This document shows, in pieces, positions 50,492-58,218 of a stretch of 64,000 bases of DNA. Every line of letters starts with the position of its first letter. Positions within the stretch are counted from its first letter, which is position 1. A program made the translations under genes and the position numbers. The stretch comes from Paractinoplanes tereljensis. GTDB taxonomy: Bacteria; Actinomycetota; Actinomycetes; Mycobacteriales; Micromonosporaceae. The notes under the pieces are model-generated. The model worked only from the letters and a program-made list of their open reading frames with translations, did no database searches and was not told the DNA's origin. The DNA is taken from assembly GCF_016862435.1 (NCBI RefSeq), contig NZ_BOMY01000039.1:62001-126000 (forward strand). The letters run 5' to 3'.

Positions 50492-51966
50492 CAGTTCTCT
50501 CCCCAGATCGACATTCCGCGCAGGATCAGCGTCTTGACGACCGTGTAGTCGTCGATCATGAAGCGCGGTGATTCCCGGCCGAAGCCGGAGTCCTTCACCC
50601 CGCCGAACGGCACGTGGTCCAGGCGGAAGTTCGACGAACCGTTCACGATCAGCCCGCCGACCTCGAGCTCGCGCCAGGCCGTGAGGATGCGGCCGATGTC
50701 GGTGGTGAACAGGCCGGCCTGCAGCCCGAAGCGGCTCGCGTTGCAGGTGGCGAGCACGTCGTCGAAGTCGTCGAACGGCAGGACGCTGACCAGCGCACCG
50801 AACACCTCTTGAGTGACGACGGTGGCATCGGCCGGCGGGTCGGCGACCACGGTCGGACTGACCGTGGCGCCGTCGCGGGTGCCGCCGACGGTGATCCGCG
50901 CGCCGCCGCCGACCGCTTCGGTGGCCCAGCTGAGCACCCGTTCCGCCGCCTGATCGTCGACCATCGATCCGACGTCGGTCTGCGGATCCAGCGGGTCACC
51001 GACCCGCAGGGCGGCGACCTCGGCGGTCAGCAGGTCGACGAACGCGGCGAAGCTGCCGCGCTGCACGTAGATCCGCTGCACGGAGATGCAGCTCTGGCCG
51101 GAGTTGCTGTATCCGGTGCGGGCACAGGTCTTGGCGGCGGCCGCCAGGTCCGCGTCGTCGCAGACGATCGTGGCCGCATTGCCGCCGAGCTCGAGCACGA
51201 GCCGTTTGGCGCCGGCCGCCCGGGCTACCGCAGCGCCGGTCTCGGCGCTGCCGGTGAAGCTGATGACCGCGACCTCCGGTGCGGCGCAGAGCTCGGCGCC
51301 GACCTCACCGCCGCCGTGCAGCAATTGCACCGCTTCGACCGGCGCCCCGGCCTCCAGCAGCAGCGCGACGATCGCGGCGGAGACGGCCGGTGCCTGCGGT
51401 GGCGCCTTCACGATGGTGGTGTTGCCGGCGGCGAACGACGCGCCCAGCTTGTGGGCGAGCAGGTTGGCCGGCGCGTTGAAGGGCGTGATCGCCAGGGCCA
51501 CCCCGGCGGGTGCCCGGTAGGTGAGAGCGGTGTTGCCGACGCCGCGCTCCCAGCCGGCGACCGGAAGCATGTCGCCGCCGATCTGGCGGGCCTCGGCCGC
51601 GCAGACCGTGAACGTGTCGGCCACCCGGTCCAGCTCACCGCGGCCGTCCTTCAACGGCTTGCCGAGCTCGAGGGCGATCAGGCGGGCGATCGGCTCCCGG
51701 TGCTCGGTGGCCAGCGCGGCGGCCCGGTCGAGTATCGCGGCTCGGGTGGCCGGGGCCAGTCGCGCGATCGTCCGGGCGAATGCCTTGGCGTGTTCCGCGG
51801 CGGAGCGCGCGTCGCCGGGCTCCGCGACCCGGGCCCGACTGACCACCGTACGGGTGAACGGGCCGATCCGGTCGTCCGATGGCCCCTCGTTGACCCACTT
51901 GCCACCGAGTAGAGCGGGCGCTGAGACCAATGATCCCGGGGAAGTGTTGAGAATGGCCTCGAGCAT
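50491..51966 (-). CDS. NAD(P)-dependent aldehyde dehydrogenase
   Basis: A 491-residue ALDH superfamily enzyme. Catalytic Cys is in NSGQSCISVQR and the general-base Glu in LVLELGGNAATIV; FTGSAETGAAVA and the final FGGVKDSGFGRES are conserved. ATG 51966 has GGAGGT upstream. It is the first gene of a six-gene operon with the ThDP enzyme, the importer and the flavoprotein. It probably oxidises the aldehyde made by the ThDP enzyme, similar to benzaldehyde dehydrogenases, but substrate is inferred. Confidence 0.92.
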   Translation of the reverse strand: MLEAILNTSPGSLVSAPALLGGKWVNEGPSDDRIGPFTRTVVSRARVAEPGDARSAAEHAKAFARTIARLAPATRAAILDRAAALATEHREPIARLIALELGKPLKDGRGELDRVADTFTVCAAEARQIGGDMLPVAGWERGVGNTALTYRAPAGVALAITPFNAPANLLAHKLGASFAAGNTTIVKAPPQAPAVSAAIVALLLEAGAPVEAVQLLHGGGEVGAELCAAPEVAVISFTGSAETGAAVARAAGAKRLVLELGGNAATIVCDDADLAAAAKTCARTGYSNSGQSCISVQRIYVQRGSFAAFVDLLTAEVAALRVGDPLDPQTDVGSMVDDQAAERVLSWATEAVGGGARITVGGTRDGATVSPTVVADPPADATVVTQEVFGALVSVLPFDDFDDVLATCNASRFGLQAGLFTTDIGRILTAWRELEVGGLIVNGSSNFRLDHVPFGGVKDSGFGRESPRFMIDDYTVVKTLILRGMSIWGEN

Positions 51967-51981
51967 AAGCACCTCCAATAA

Positions 51982-52029
51982 AGTCCGTCACGTGGACCAC
52001 ACTTCGTCTTATGGACCGCTGTACGGACT
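51982..52029. promoter_or_regulatory. Repeat cluster in divergent promoter, candidate IclR-type sites
   Basis: Between the aldehyde dehydrogenase and IclR genes are AGTCCGT (51982-51988) and its inverted copy ACGGACT (52023-52029), with two TGGACC direct repeats (51993-51998, 52012-52017) inside. This arrangement in the 244-nt divergent spacer is where the IclR protein would be expected to bind. Confidence 0.4.
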
Positions 52030-52210
52030 ACGGTGTAACGTACGGTTGGCCTCCAGCCGATGGCAATAGCCCGAGGCCGAAAAGTTACGGGCCGATGACG
52101 TGAGGGATCAGGCGGCAGAATTCAGGTGTCCAGGACACCTGTGGCCGCACCGTGCGGCCACTCCGCGACGCGGCCATCCGCCGCGCCGCGAGGAAAGGAA
52201 GTGAGCGACC

Positions 52211-53011
52211 GTGACATCCGCGACCAGGCCGAGCCGTGCGTCCGGCGATGACGCGTCGGAGGGCAGCGGCGTCCGGAGCGTCCAGCGAGCGCTGGACATC
52301 CTGTCGTTGCTGACCGAGGATCGTCCGCTGATCGCCGTACGAGATATCGTCGCGGCCACCGGACTGGCCAAGACGACGGTCATCCGGCTGGTGCAGACGC
52401 TCGAGCAGAGCGGCCTTCTCTGGGCGACCAACTCGGGTTACATGGCAGGCCCGGGGCTCTGGCGATGGGCTCATCTCGCCCGCCGGGGCTGGGAACTGCC
52501 ACCGGAGACGCAGCGCCTGATGCGCGAGCTTGCCGCTCGGGAGCGGGAGACCGTCAACGTCTACGTCGCCCGCGACATCGTCCGGGTCTGCATCGCCCAG
52601 CAGGAGAGCCCGCAGGCCCTGCGGCACGTCGTGCAGGTGGGCGACGAGTTGCCGCTGTGGGCGGGCGCATCGGCCAAGGTGCTGCTGCGGGACGCCTCGG
52701 CCGGCCTGCTCGAACGGGTCGCCCGCTCCTCGCCCTACGGCGCGGAACACGTGCACCTCATGCAGGAGCGGATCGCCGAGGCAACCCACCAGGGTTATGC
52801 CGTCAGCCACGGCGAACGTGACGCGGGGCTGTCCGCGGTGGCCGTTCCGATCCTGGGCCGGTCCGGAACCGTGGTGGCCGCACTGACACTCAGTGGTCCC
52901 ACCGTGCGGTTCAGCGATGACCGCGTCGCCGCGTTCGCCGAGGCGTTGCTGGCCGCGGCGGCACAGATGAACGAACGCGGTTTCGACCATCCGCTCGGCT
53001 CGTCGTACTGA
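52211..53011 (+). CDS. IclR-family transcriptional regulator
   Basis: A 266-residue regulator. GTG 52211. The N-terminal winged helix (about 20-80) has SVQRALDILSLLTEDRPLIAVRDIVAATGLAKTTVIRLVQTLE. The C-terminal effector domain (about 95-255) has LPLWAGASAKVLLRD and VSHGERDAGLSAVAVPIL. IclR proteins often control aromatic acid catabolism. It is divergent from the aldehyde dehydrogenase/importer operon and upstream of the CoA-transferase gene. Confidence 0.93.
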   Translation: MTSATRPSRASGDDASEGSGVRSVQRALDILSLLTEDRPLIAVRDIVAATGLAKTTVIRLVQTLEQSGLLWATNSGYMAGPGLWRWAHLARRGWELPPETQRLMRELAARERETVNVYVARDIVRVCIAQQESPQALRHVVQVGDELPLWAGASAKVLLRDASAGLLERVARSSPYGAEHVHLMQERIAEATHQGYAVSHGERDAGLSAVAVPILGRSGTVVAALTLSGPTVRFSDDRVAAFAEALLAAAAQMNERGFDHPLGSSY

Positions 53012-53012
53012 C

Positions 53013-53041
53013 CCCCGGCCGGACCACCGGTCCGGCCGGGG
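53013..53041. terminator. Strong stem-loop after the IclR gene
   Basis: CCCCGGCCGGACC (53013-53025) pairs perfectly with GGTCCGGCCGGGG (53029-53041) around a 3-nt loop, starting 2 nt after the IclR stop and ending 21 nt before the CoA-transferase start. It is a terminator or attenuator. Confidence 0.65.
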
Positions 53042-53062
53042 ACCTCGGAAGGAGAATCGCGC

Positions 53063-54298
53063 ATGCCCGACCGCCCGCTCGCCGGTGTCCGAGTCCTCGA
53101 TCTCACCAATGTCCTCGCCGGGCCGTACTGCACGTACCACCTGATGCTGCTCGGCGCCGAGGTCATCAAGATCGAGATTCCGGGCCGCGGTGACCTCGCC
53201 CGGGTGCTCGGACCGGACCCGGAGCTGAACCGATCGAAGCTGGGCGCGTCCTTCCTGGCGCAGAACGCCGGCAAGAAGTCGATCGAGCTCGACCTGAAGA
53301 ACGAGCCGGACCGGGCGACCTTCACCGAACTCGCCAGGCACGCCGACGTCCTCGTCGAGAACTACCGGGCCGGCGTACTGGCCCGCATCGGTTTCCCCTG
53401 GGAACGGCTGCAGCAGCTCAACCCGGGCCTGATCTACTGCGCGATCAGCGGCTTCGGCCAAACCGGGCCGATGAGCCAGGCTCCGGCCTACGACCAGATC
53501 ATTCAGGGCCTGTCCGGGATGATGAGCGTGACCGGCACCCGGGAGACCGCACCGCTGCGCGTCGGTTTCCCGGTGGCCGACACCGTCGGCGGGCTCAGTG
53601 CCGCCCTGGCCATCACCGCGGCCCTGGCCGGCCGCCGGCTCGACGGCAAGGGGCGCTTCCTCGACGTCTCCATGCTGGAGGCCTCTCTTTCCGCCATGGG
53701 CTGGGCCGTCTCCAACTACCTGGTCAGCGGCATCGAGCCCGAGCCGATGGGCGACCAGAACGCGACTGCCGCACCCTCCGGGACGTTCGACACCGCGGAC
53801 GGCCCGCTCAACATCGCGGCCAACCGGCAGGAGCAGTACGAGACGCTGTGCCGGCTGGTCGGCCGTCCGGAGCTGATCACCGATCCGCGCTTCGCCGACC
53901 GCGAGGCCCGCAAACGGCACCGCGTGGAGCTCAACCGGCTGCTGAACGAGGCGCTGAAGCGACGACCGGGCCGGGAGTGGGAACGCATCCTGACCGCGGC
54001 CGGCGTTCCGGCCGCCCGCATCCTCACCGTGGCCCAGGCCGTCGCCGTGGACCAGGTCGCGGGGCGCGGCTTCTTCGCCGACATACCCTTTCCCCCGGGT
54101 GTTCCGCGCCAGACCGTGGAGCGCTCCGCCGACCGCTCCCTTCGGGTCAGCGGCAGCGGCGTGCTCTTCGACGGCGAGCCATTGACACCGCCGGCACCGC
54201 CTCCCGTGCTCGGCGAGCACAACGCGGAGCTGCCCGAGTTGCTGCGGCGCTGGCGGGAAGCGCGCGATCCGCGGCTGGCCGACGACGCCGCCCGGTGA
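53063..54298 (+). CDS. CaiB/BaiF-family CoA-transferase
   Basis: A 411-residue class III CoA-transferase. GVRVLDLTNVLAGPYCTYHL and EVIKIEIPGRGDL form the N-terminus. The catalytic Asp is in APAYDQIIQGLSGMM. FPVADTVGGLSAALAI and LDVSMLEASLSAMG are typical. Start ATG 53063 has AAGGAGAA upstream. It moves CoA to or from an aromatic, carnitine-like or oxalate-like acid. Neighbouring genes favour activation of an imported acid (inference). Confidence 0.92.
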   Translation: MPDRPLAGVRVLDLTNVLAGPYCTYHLMLLGAEVIKIEIPGRGDLARVLGPDPELNRSKLGASFLAQNAGKKSIELDLKNEPDRATFTELARHADVLVENYRAGVLARIGFPWERLQQLNPGLIYCAISGFGQTGPMSQAPAYDQIIQGLSGMMSVTGTRETAPLRVGFPVADTVGGLSAALAITAALAGRRLDGKGRFLDVSMLEASLSAMGWAVSNYLVSGIEPEPMGDQNATAAPSGTFDTADGPLNIAANRQEQYETLCRLVGRPELITDPRFADREARKRHRVELNRLLNEALKRRPGREWERILTAAGVPAARILTVAQAVAVDQVAGRGFFADIPFPPGVPRQTVERSADRSLRVSGSGVLFDGEPLTPPAPPPVLGEHNAELPELLRRWREARDPRLADDAAR

Positions 54299-54299
54299 G

Positions 54300-55163
54300 T
54301 CAGCCATCGTCGCCACCGCGCGCCAGCTCGGCGAAGTCGTCGCCCATCCGCTCCTCGTCGGCGGCGAGCCCGGTGAACAGGCGGAAGGACGCGGCGGCCT
54401 GGTGGACCGCCATGCCACCGCCGTCGACCACCGGGCAGCCGAGCCGGCGCGCCGCGCTGATCAGGTCGGTGTCGAGCGGGCGGTAGATCACGTCCGCGAC
54501 CCACAGTCCGGGCCGTAGGTGCTGCGGGTCGATCGGCGTGCCCGGATGGCCCTCCATGCCGATCGGTGTGGCGTTGACCAGGCCGTCGGCCTCGGCGAGC
54601 CGGGCCGGAACCTGCTCCGGGGTGATCGGCTCGACGGCCGCCGGATGGTGCGCCGCGATGGCCTCGGCCAGCCGGCCGGCTCGTTGCGGGTCGACGTCGG
54701 CCACGGACAGCCGGCGTGCGCCCGCGCCGGCCAGCGCGGCGGCGACCGCCAGGCCCGCTCCGCCGGCACCGAGCTGGACGACGTGCCCGAGCGGGGCATC
54801 GGGTAGCGCCCGCGCCAGGCCGGTCGCGAAGCCGTACCGGTCGGTGTTGTGACCCACCGCCTTCCCGTCGCGGAAGACCACGGTGTTGACCGCACCGAGT
54901 TCCGCCGCCTCGGGAGCAAGCTCGTCGAGGAATTCAACGACGTCCTGTTTCGCCGGGTGGGTGATGTTGAGCCCGTGGAAGCCGAGCCGCCGCGCCGAGG
55001 CGAGCAGCTCGCCGACCTCGCCGGGCCGGGAATCCAGGTCGATCAGCTGATAGAGGTAGCGCACCCCGTGCCGGTCGGCCTCGCGCTCGTGCAGGGCCGG
55101 GCTCATCGAGGTGCCGATGCCGGCGCCGATCAGGCCCACCAGAAAGCGCTGCGGACGGGGCAT
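54300..55163 (-). CDS. Shikimate/quinate dehydrogenase
   Basis: A 287-residue NAD(P)-dependent shikimate dehydrogenase family enzyme. Substrate pocket: GTSMSPALH, catalytic Lys72 in NITHPAKQDVV and Asp108 in GHNTDRYGF. Nucleotide loop VQLGAGGAGLAVAAAL is present, and DPQRAGRLAE may help select the coenzyme. Because it sits with two 3-dehydroshikimate dehydratase-type genes, a catabolic quinate/shikimate dehydrogenase role is more likely than aromatic biosynthesis. A partial copy of the TetR operator precedes it. Confidence 0.9.
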   Translation of the reverse strand: MPRPQRFLVGLIGAGIGTSMSPALHEREADRHGVRYLYQLIDLDSRPGEVGELLASARRLGFHGLNITHPAKQDVVEFLDELAPEAAELGAVNTVVFRDGKAVGHNTDRYGFATGLARALPDAPLGHVVQLGAGGAGLAVAAALAGAGARRLSVADVDPQRAGRLAEAIAAHHPAAVEPITPEQVPARLAEADGLVNATPIGMEGHPGTPIDPQHLRPGLWVADVIYRPLDTDLISAARRLGCPVVDGGGMAVHQAAASFRLFTGLAADEERMGDDFAELARGGDDG

Positions 55164-55180
55164 GCCGACCTCCAGTTCTT

Positions 55181-55200
55181 TGTACGAACCAGTACGTTAG
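55181..55200. promoter_or_regulatory. Partial copy of the TetR palindrome upstream of the shikimate dehydrogenase gene
   Basis: TGTACGAACCAGT (55181-55193) matches the left half and centre of the 24-bp palindrome (TGTACGAACTAGT) at 12 of 13 positions; the other half (ACGTTAG) is degenerate. It lies 17 nt upstream of the start codon at 55163, at promoter position. It suggests that the TetR protein at 39698 also controls this gene. Confidence 0.5.
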
Positions 55201-55249
55201 TTAGCGTCACGGAAACCTGCTCTGTCAAGAGTGGAAACACTTCAGCCGA

Positions 55250-56080
55250 TCAGAAGATGTCAGTGCCGTCGGAGACCACGTCGTCCCCGGCCATCGCATT
55301 GGTGTTGTTGAGATGGCCGTAGCGGAATCGGGTGCCGGGGTGCCGGGCCGCGTGCGGGCGGGAGTCCACGATCGGCAGATGGCCCATGCCGGCCGCGCTT
55401 CCGGGACGCCCGGTCATCACGGTCAACTCGTCGTCAGTGGCGAAGGTACCGTCCAGCAGCACCTCGGCCGCCCCGTCGACGAAGGCGTCGAAAGCGTCGG
55501 TCCAGACCGGCAGGCAGGTGGCGTAGACGAACGACGAGCCGGTCCGCCGGTCGCTCAGGCGCAGCGCCGACACCCACCCCTCCCCTGGTGTTCCGGTGGC
55601 ATAACGGGGTCGCTTGGCGCCGACCGTGAGCCGGTCGACGATCAAACCACCGTCGAGCTCCAGCCGCTCGGGCATCTCCCGCCAGTCGAGATCGGTGTAT
55701 TGCGCGAGCATCGACCGCAGCGGAAACGCGGTCTGCAACGCCGCGCTGACGGCCGGCGTGGCATGGACGGTAAGCCGGACCGCCTCACGCAGGCTCAGCA
55801 GGCCGATCGTGTGGTCGAGTTCAGCGGTCGTCAGCAGGACACCGCGCAACGGGGTGTCGCGCAGCCCCGGGCCGGGCGCGAGTTCGGGGGTGGCGAGGAT
55901 CTGGGAACGAATGTCCGGGCCGGCGTTCAGCAGGAACCAGGCGGTGCCGTCGCCGCTGACGGCGACCGTGTCCTGGGTTCGGTTGCGCCCGGTGCGGCGG
56001 GCATCCCGGCAGGGTGGGCAGGCGCAGTTCCACTGCGGGGAGCCACCGCCGGCCGCACTGCCCAGGACGCGGACCCTCAC
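55250..56080 (-). CDS. pqqB: PQQ biosynthesis protein PqqB
   Basis: A 276-residue metallo-beta-lactamase-fold PqqB. GTG 56080 overlaps the pqqDE stop (GTGA). Family elements are VRVLGSAAGGGSPQWNCACPPC, LLTTAELDHTIGLLSLRE and RYGHLNNTNAM near the C-terminus. The tail after NNTN is shorter than usual. PqqB is thought to hydroxylate the PqqA-derived intermediate. Last gene of the PQQ operon. Confidence 0.93.
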   Translation of the reverse strand: MRVRVLGSAAGGGSPQWNCACPPCRDARRTGRNRTQDTVAVSGDGTAWFLLNAGPDIRSQILATPELAPGPGLRDTPLRGVLLTTAELDHTIGLLSLREAVRLTVHATPAVSAALQTAFPLRSMLAQYTDLDWREMPERLELDGGLIVDRLTVGAKRPRYATGTPGEGWVSALRLSDRRTGSSFVYATCLPVWTDAFDAFVDGAAEVLLDGTFATDDELTVMTGRPGSAAGMGHLPIVDSRPHAARHPGTRFRYGHLNNTNAMAGDDVVSDGTDIF

Positions 56081-57429
56081 GGGTACCGCCGCGGGATCAT
56101 CGCAGGCCGGGTGCCGGCCGGGGCGACGAGATCGTGGTGCGGTGACAAGGAGCAGGCCGGGTCGGTCGCCGCCGCGTCGCCGGTGAGCTGGAACGCCTGG
56201 CAGCGGCATCCGCCGAAGTCGAGTTCGCGAAGTTCGCAGTCGCGGCAGGGCGACGGCATCCAGGCGGTGCCGCGGAAACGCTCGAACAGCTCCGACCGGT
56301 ACCAGATGTCGGCGAGCTGGTCGCGATGCACTGTCGGGGCCGGCGGGCCGGGCAACTGCTGCGCCGCCAGGCAGGGCAGAACCACGCCGGTCGGGGTCAC
56401 CGCGAACTGCCTCGTGCCCCAGCCGTTCATGCACGGTTTCGGCCGGCCCGTGTAGTGGTCCGGTTCCACGTAAACGATCTCCATGAGGTCGCCGTACCGC
56501 TCGTGCACCTCGACCGCTGCGGTCCGCGCCCGCTCGATCTGACCGGCGGCGGGCATCAGGGCGGCCCGGTTGCGCAAACCCCATCCGTAGTACTGGGTGT
56601 GCGCCAGCTCGAGACGATCGGCGCCGAGGTCGGCGGCTAAGGCCGCGATGGAGGACAGGGCTTCCACGTTGCCGGCGTGCAGGACCACGTTGACGGTCAG
56701 CGGCAGCTCCGCCTCGCGGATGAGGGCGGCCACGGCGATCTTCCGCTCATGCGAGCGCAGCCCCGCGATGGCGTCCGCGGCCGGAGCGTCGGCGTGCTGG
56801 ACGGAAAGCTGGACGTGGTCGATGCCCGCGTCGACCAGCTGGTCGAGGCGGCCGCGGGACAACCCCACCCCACTGGTGATCAGGTTGGTGTACATGCCGA
56901 GGGCACGAGCGTGGGCGACCAGGTCGGCCAGATCGGGCCGTAGCACCGGCTCGCCACCGGAGAAGTGCACCTGCAGGACGCCGAGCTGCCTGGCCTGGTC
57001 GAGCACGTTCCGCCATCGGTCGGCGGTCAGCTCGTCCCGGGCCGGGTCGGCCTGGACGGGGTTGGAGCAGTAGCCGCAGCGTAGAGGACACCGGTAGGTA
57101 AGTTCGGCCACCATGCCGATCGGCAGCGGCGAGCGAGCGCCCGGGCGGCCGGCGCACGTGTGCGGTTTCGCCGGCATCCCCTCATCGACGATCAGGCGCC
57201 GCGACGCCAGGTCGGCGATCAGGTCACCGATGTCGGCCGGGCGCACCTCGTCGAAGGTCTCGGAGAGCAGAGCGGCGATGCCGTCGACGTCACGGAACCC
57301 GTCGCAGGCGCGCACCACGTCCGGCGCCGGGCCGGTCAGCAGGAGGCTGCCTTCCGGGTAGAGCAGCGCGTCGGTGCCACGGACCGGGTCGTGCACCAGC
57401 CGCACGCCGCGGGCCAGCCCCGGCCTCAC
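56077..57429 (-). CDS. Fused PQQ biosynthesis protein PqqD-PqqE
   Basis: A 450-residue fusion. Residues 1-85 are a PqqD-like peptide chaperone domain (HDPVRGTDALLYPEGSLLLT, then GIAALLSETF). Residues about 95-450 are radical-SAM PqqE, with the cluster cysteines C114, C118 and C121 in CPLRCGYC and C-terminal SPASM-type cysteines (CMNGWG, CRDCELRELDFGGCRCQ). The enzyme crosslinks Glu and Tyr of PqqA. GTG 57429 overlaps the pqqC stop (GTGA). PqqD-PqqE fusion is uncommon but known in some bacteria. Confidence 0.92.
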   Translation of the reverse strand: MRPGLARGVRLVHDPVRGTDALLYPEGSLLLTGPAPDVVRACDGFRDVDGIAALLSETFDEVRPADIGDLIADLASRRLIVDEGMPAKPHTCAGRPGARSPLPIGMVAELTYRCPLRCGYCSNPVQADPARDELTADRWRNVLDQARQLGVLQVHFSGGEPVLRPDLADLVAHARALGMYTNLITSGVGLSRGRLDQLVDAGIDHVQLSVQHADAPAADAIAGLRSHERKIAVAALIREAELPLTVNVVLHAGNVEALSSIAALAADLGADRLELAHTQYYGWGLRNRAALMPAAGQIERARTAAVEVHERYGDLMEIVYVEPDHYTGRPKPCMNGWGTRQFAVTPTGVVLPCLAAQQLPGPPAPTVHRDQLADIWYRSELFERFRGTAWMPSPCRDCELRELDFGGCRCQAFQLTGDAAATDPACSLSPHHDLVAPAGTRPAMIPRRYP

Positions 57430-58121
57430 AGCACCCCTCCCTGGTAGTCGATGGCGTCGAGCATCGCGCCGAGCACGTCGCATTTGAAGGCCAGCGCTCG
57501 GAGCGCCGCCTGTTGCTCATCGGCGGAGCGGCAGTGAGTAAGGACCAGATCGAGGGTGTACTGCGCGTCGTCGCGTACGACTGGAATCCGGTTCTCGAAA
57601 TAGGCGTAGCCATCCGGCTTGATCCAGCGGTAATGCTGCCGCCAGGCCACCACCCGGGCCGCCATCAGGTCGGGTGAGAACATCTCGGTCAGCGCCGCTG
57701 CCGCACCCTCCGTCCACGGCCGGCTCTGACAGAAATTCAGGTAGCCGTCGACGGCGAAGCGGGTGCCCCGAGCGACGTGCCGTTCGTCGAGCATCTCTTC
57801 GCGGGCGAGGCCGACCGCATCGGCGAGGACCAGCCAGTCGGCCTGTCCGCCCTCGCCGTCGCGGACGCCGTCGTGGAACACCACGCGCTCCAGCCACCGT
57901 CGCCGCACCTCGGGCAGCGGACAGTTCGCGATGACCGCGGCGTTCTTGCGGGCCAGGATCTGCTGGTAGTACCAGCGGTTCGCGACCCAGCCACGCACCT
58001 CGGCCGGTGAGCAGTCACCGGCGTGCAGACGGAGGTGGAACGGGTGGCGGTCCCAGTAGCGGGGTCCGAGGCCGCGCAGCGCGGCCTCGAACCCCTCCCG
58101 GCTCAGCGCGTCCGGGGCCAC
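57426..58121 (-). CDS. pqqC: Pyrroloquinoline-quinone synthase PqqC
   Basis: A 231-residue helical oxidase that performs the last, cofactorless oxidation in PQQ synthesis. HPFHLRLHAGDCSPAEVRGWVANRWYYQQ and the region WLVLADAVGLAREEML, with RFAVDGYLNFCQ, match PqqC; the FxxRH-like conserved His/Tyr/Arg residues are present. GTG 58121 is used. It overlaps pqqA by 19 nt and pqqDE by 4 nt. Confidence 0.93.
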   Translation of the reverse strand: MAPDALSREGFEAALRGLGPRYWDRHPFHLRLHAGDCSPAEVRGWVANRWYYQQILARKNAAVIANCPLPEVRRRWLERVVFHDGVRDGEGGQADWLVLADAVGLAREEMLDERHVARGTRFAVDGYLNFCQSRPWTEGAAAALTEMFSPDLMAARVVAWRQHYRWIKPDGYAYFENRIPVVRDDAQYTLDLVLTHCRSADEQQAALRALAFKCDVLGAMLDAIDYQGGVL

Positions 58122-58207
58122 GGGGTGCCGGTGCCGGCGTACGCGGAGACCTCGGCCCGCGACTCCAGGCACTCCGTCTTCGGCTTGGTCCAGGTCTTCT
58201 TCTTCAT
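58103..58207 (-). CDS. pqqA: PQQ precursor peptide PqqA
   Basis: A 34-residue peptide encoded between the PQQ dehydrogenase and pqqC. ATG 58207 follows AAGGGA; the stop at 58103-58105 lies inside the start of pqqC. It is Lys-rich (MKKKTWTKPK) and carries Glu19-x-x-x-Tyr23 (EVSAY), the pair that PqqE links to form PQQ. The Trp-Thr-Lys-Pro near the N-terminus is typical. Because it is so short it is easily missed in annotation. Confidence 0.88.
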   Translation of the reverse strand: MKKKTWTKPKTECLESRAEVSAYAGTGTPWPRTR

Positions 58208-58218
58208 CGGGATCCCTT

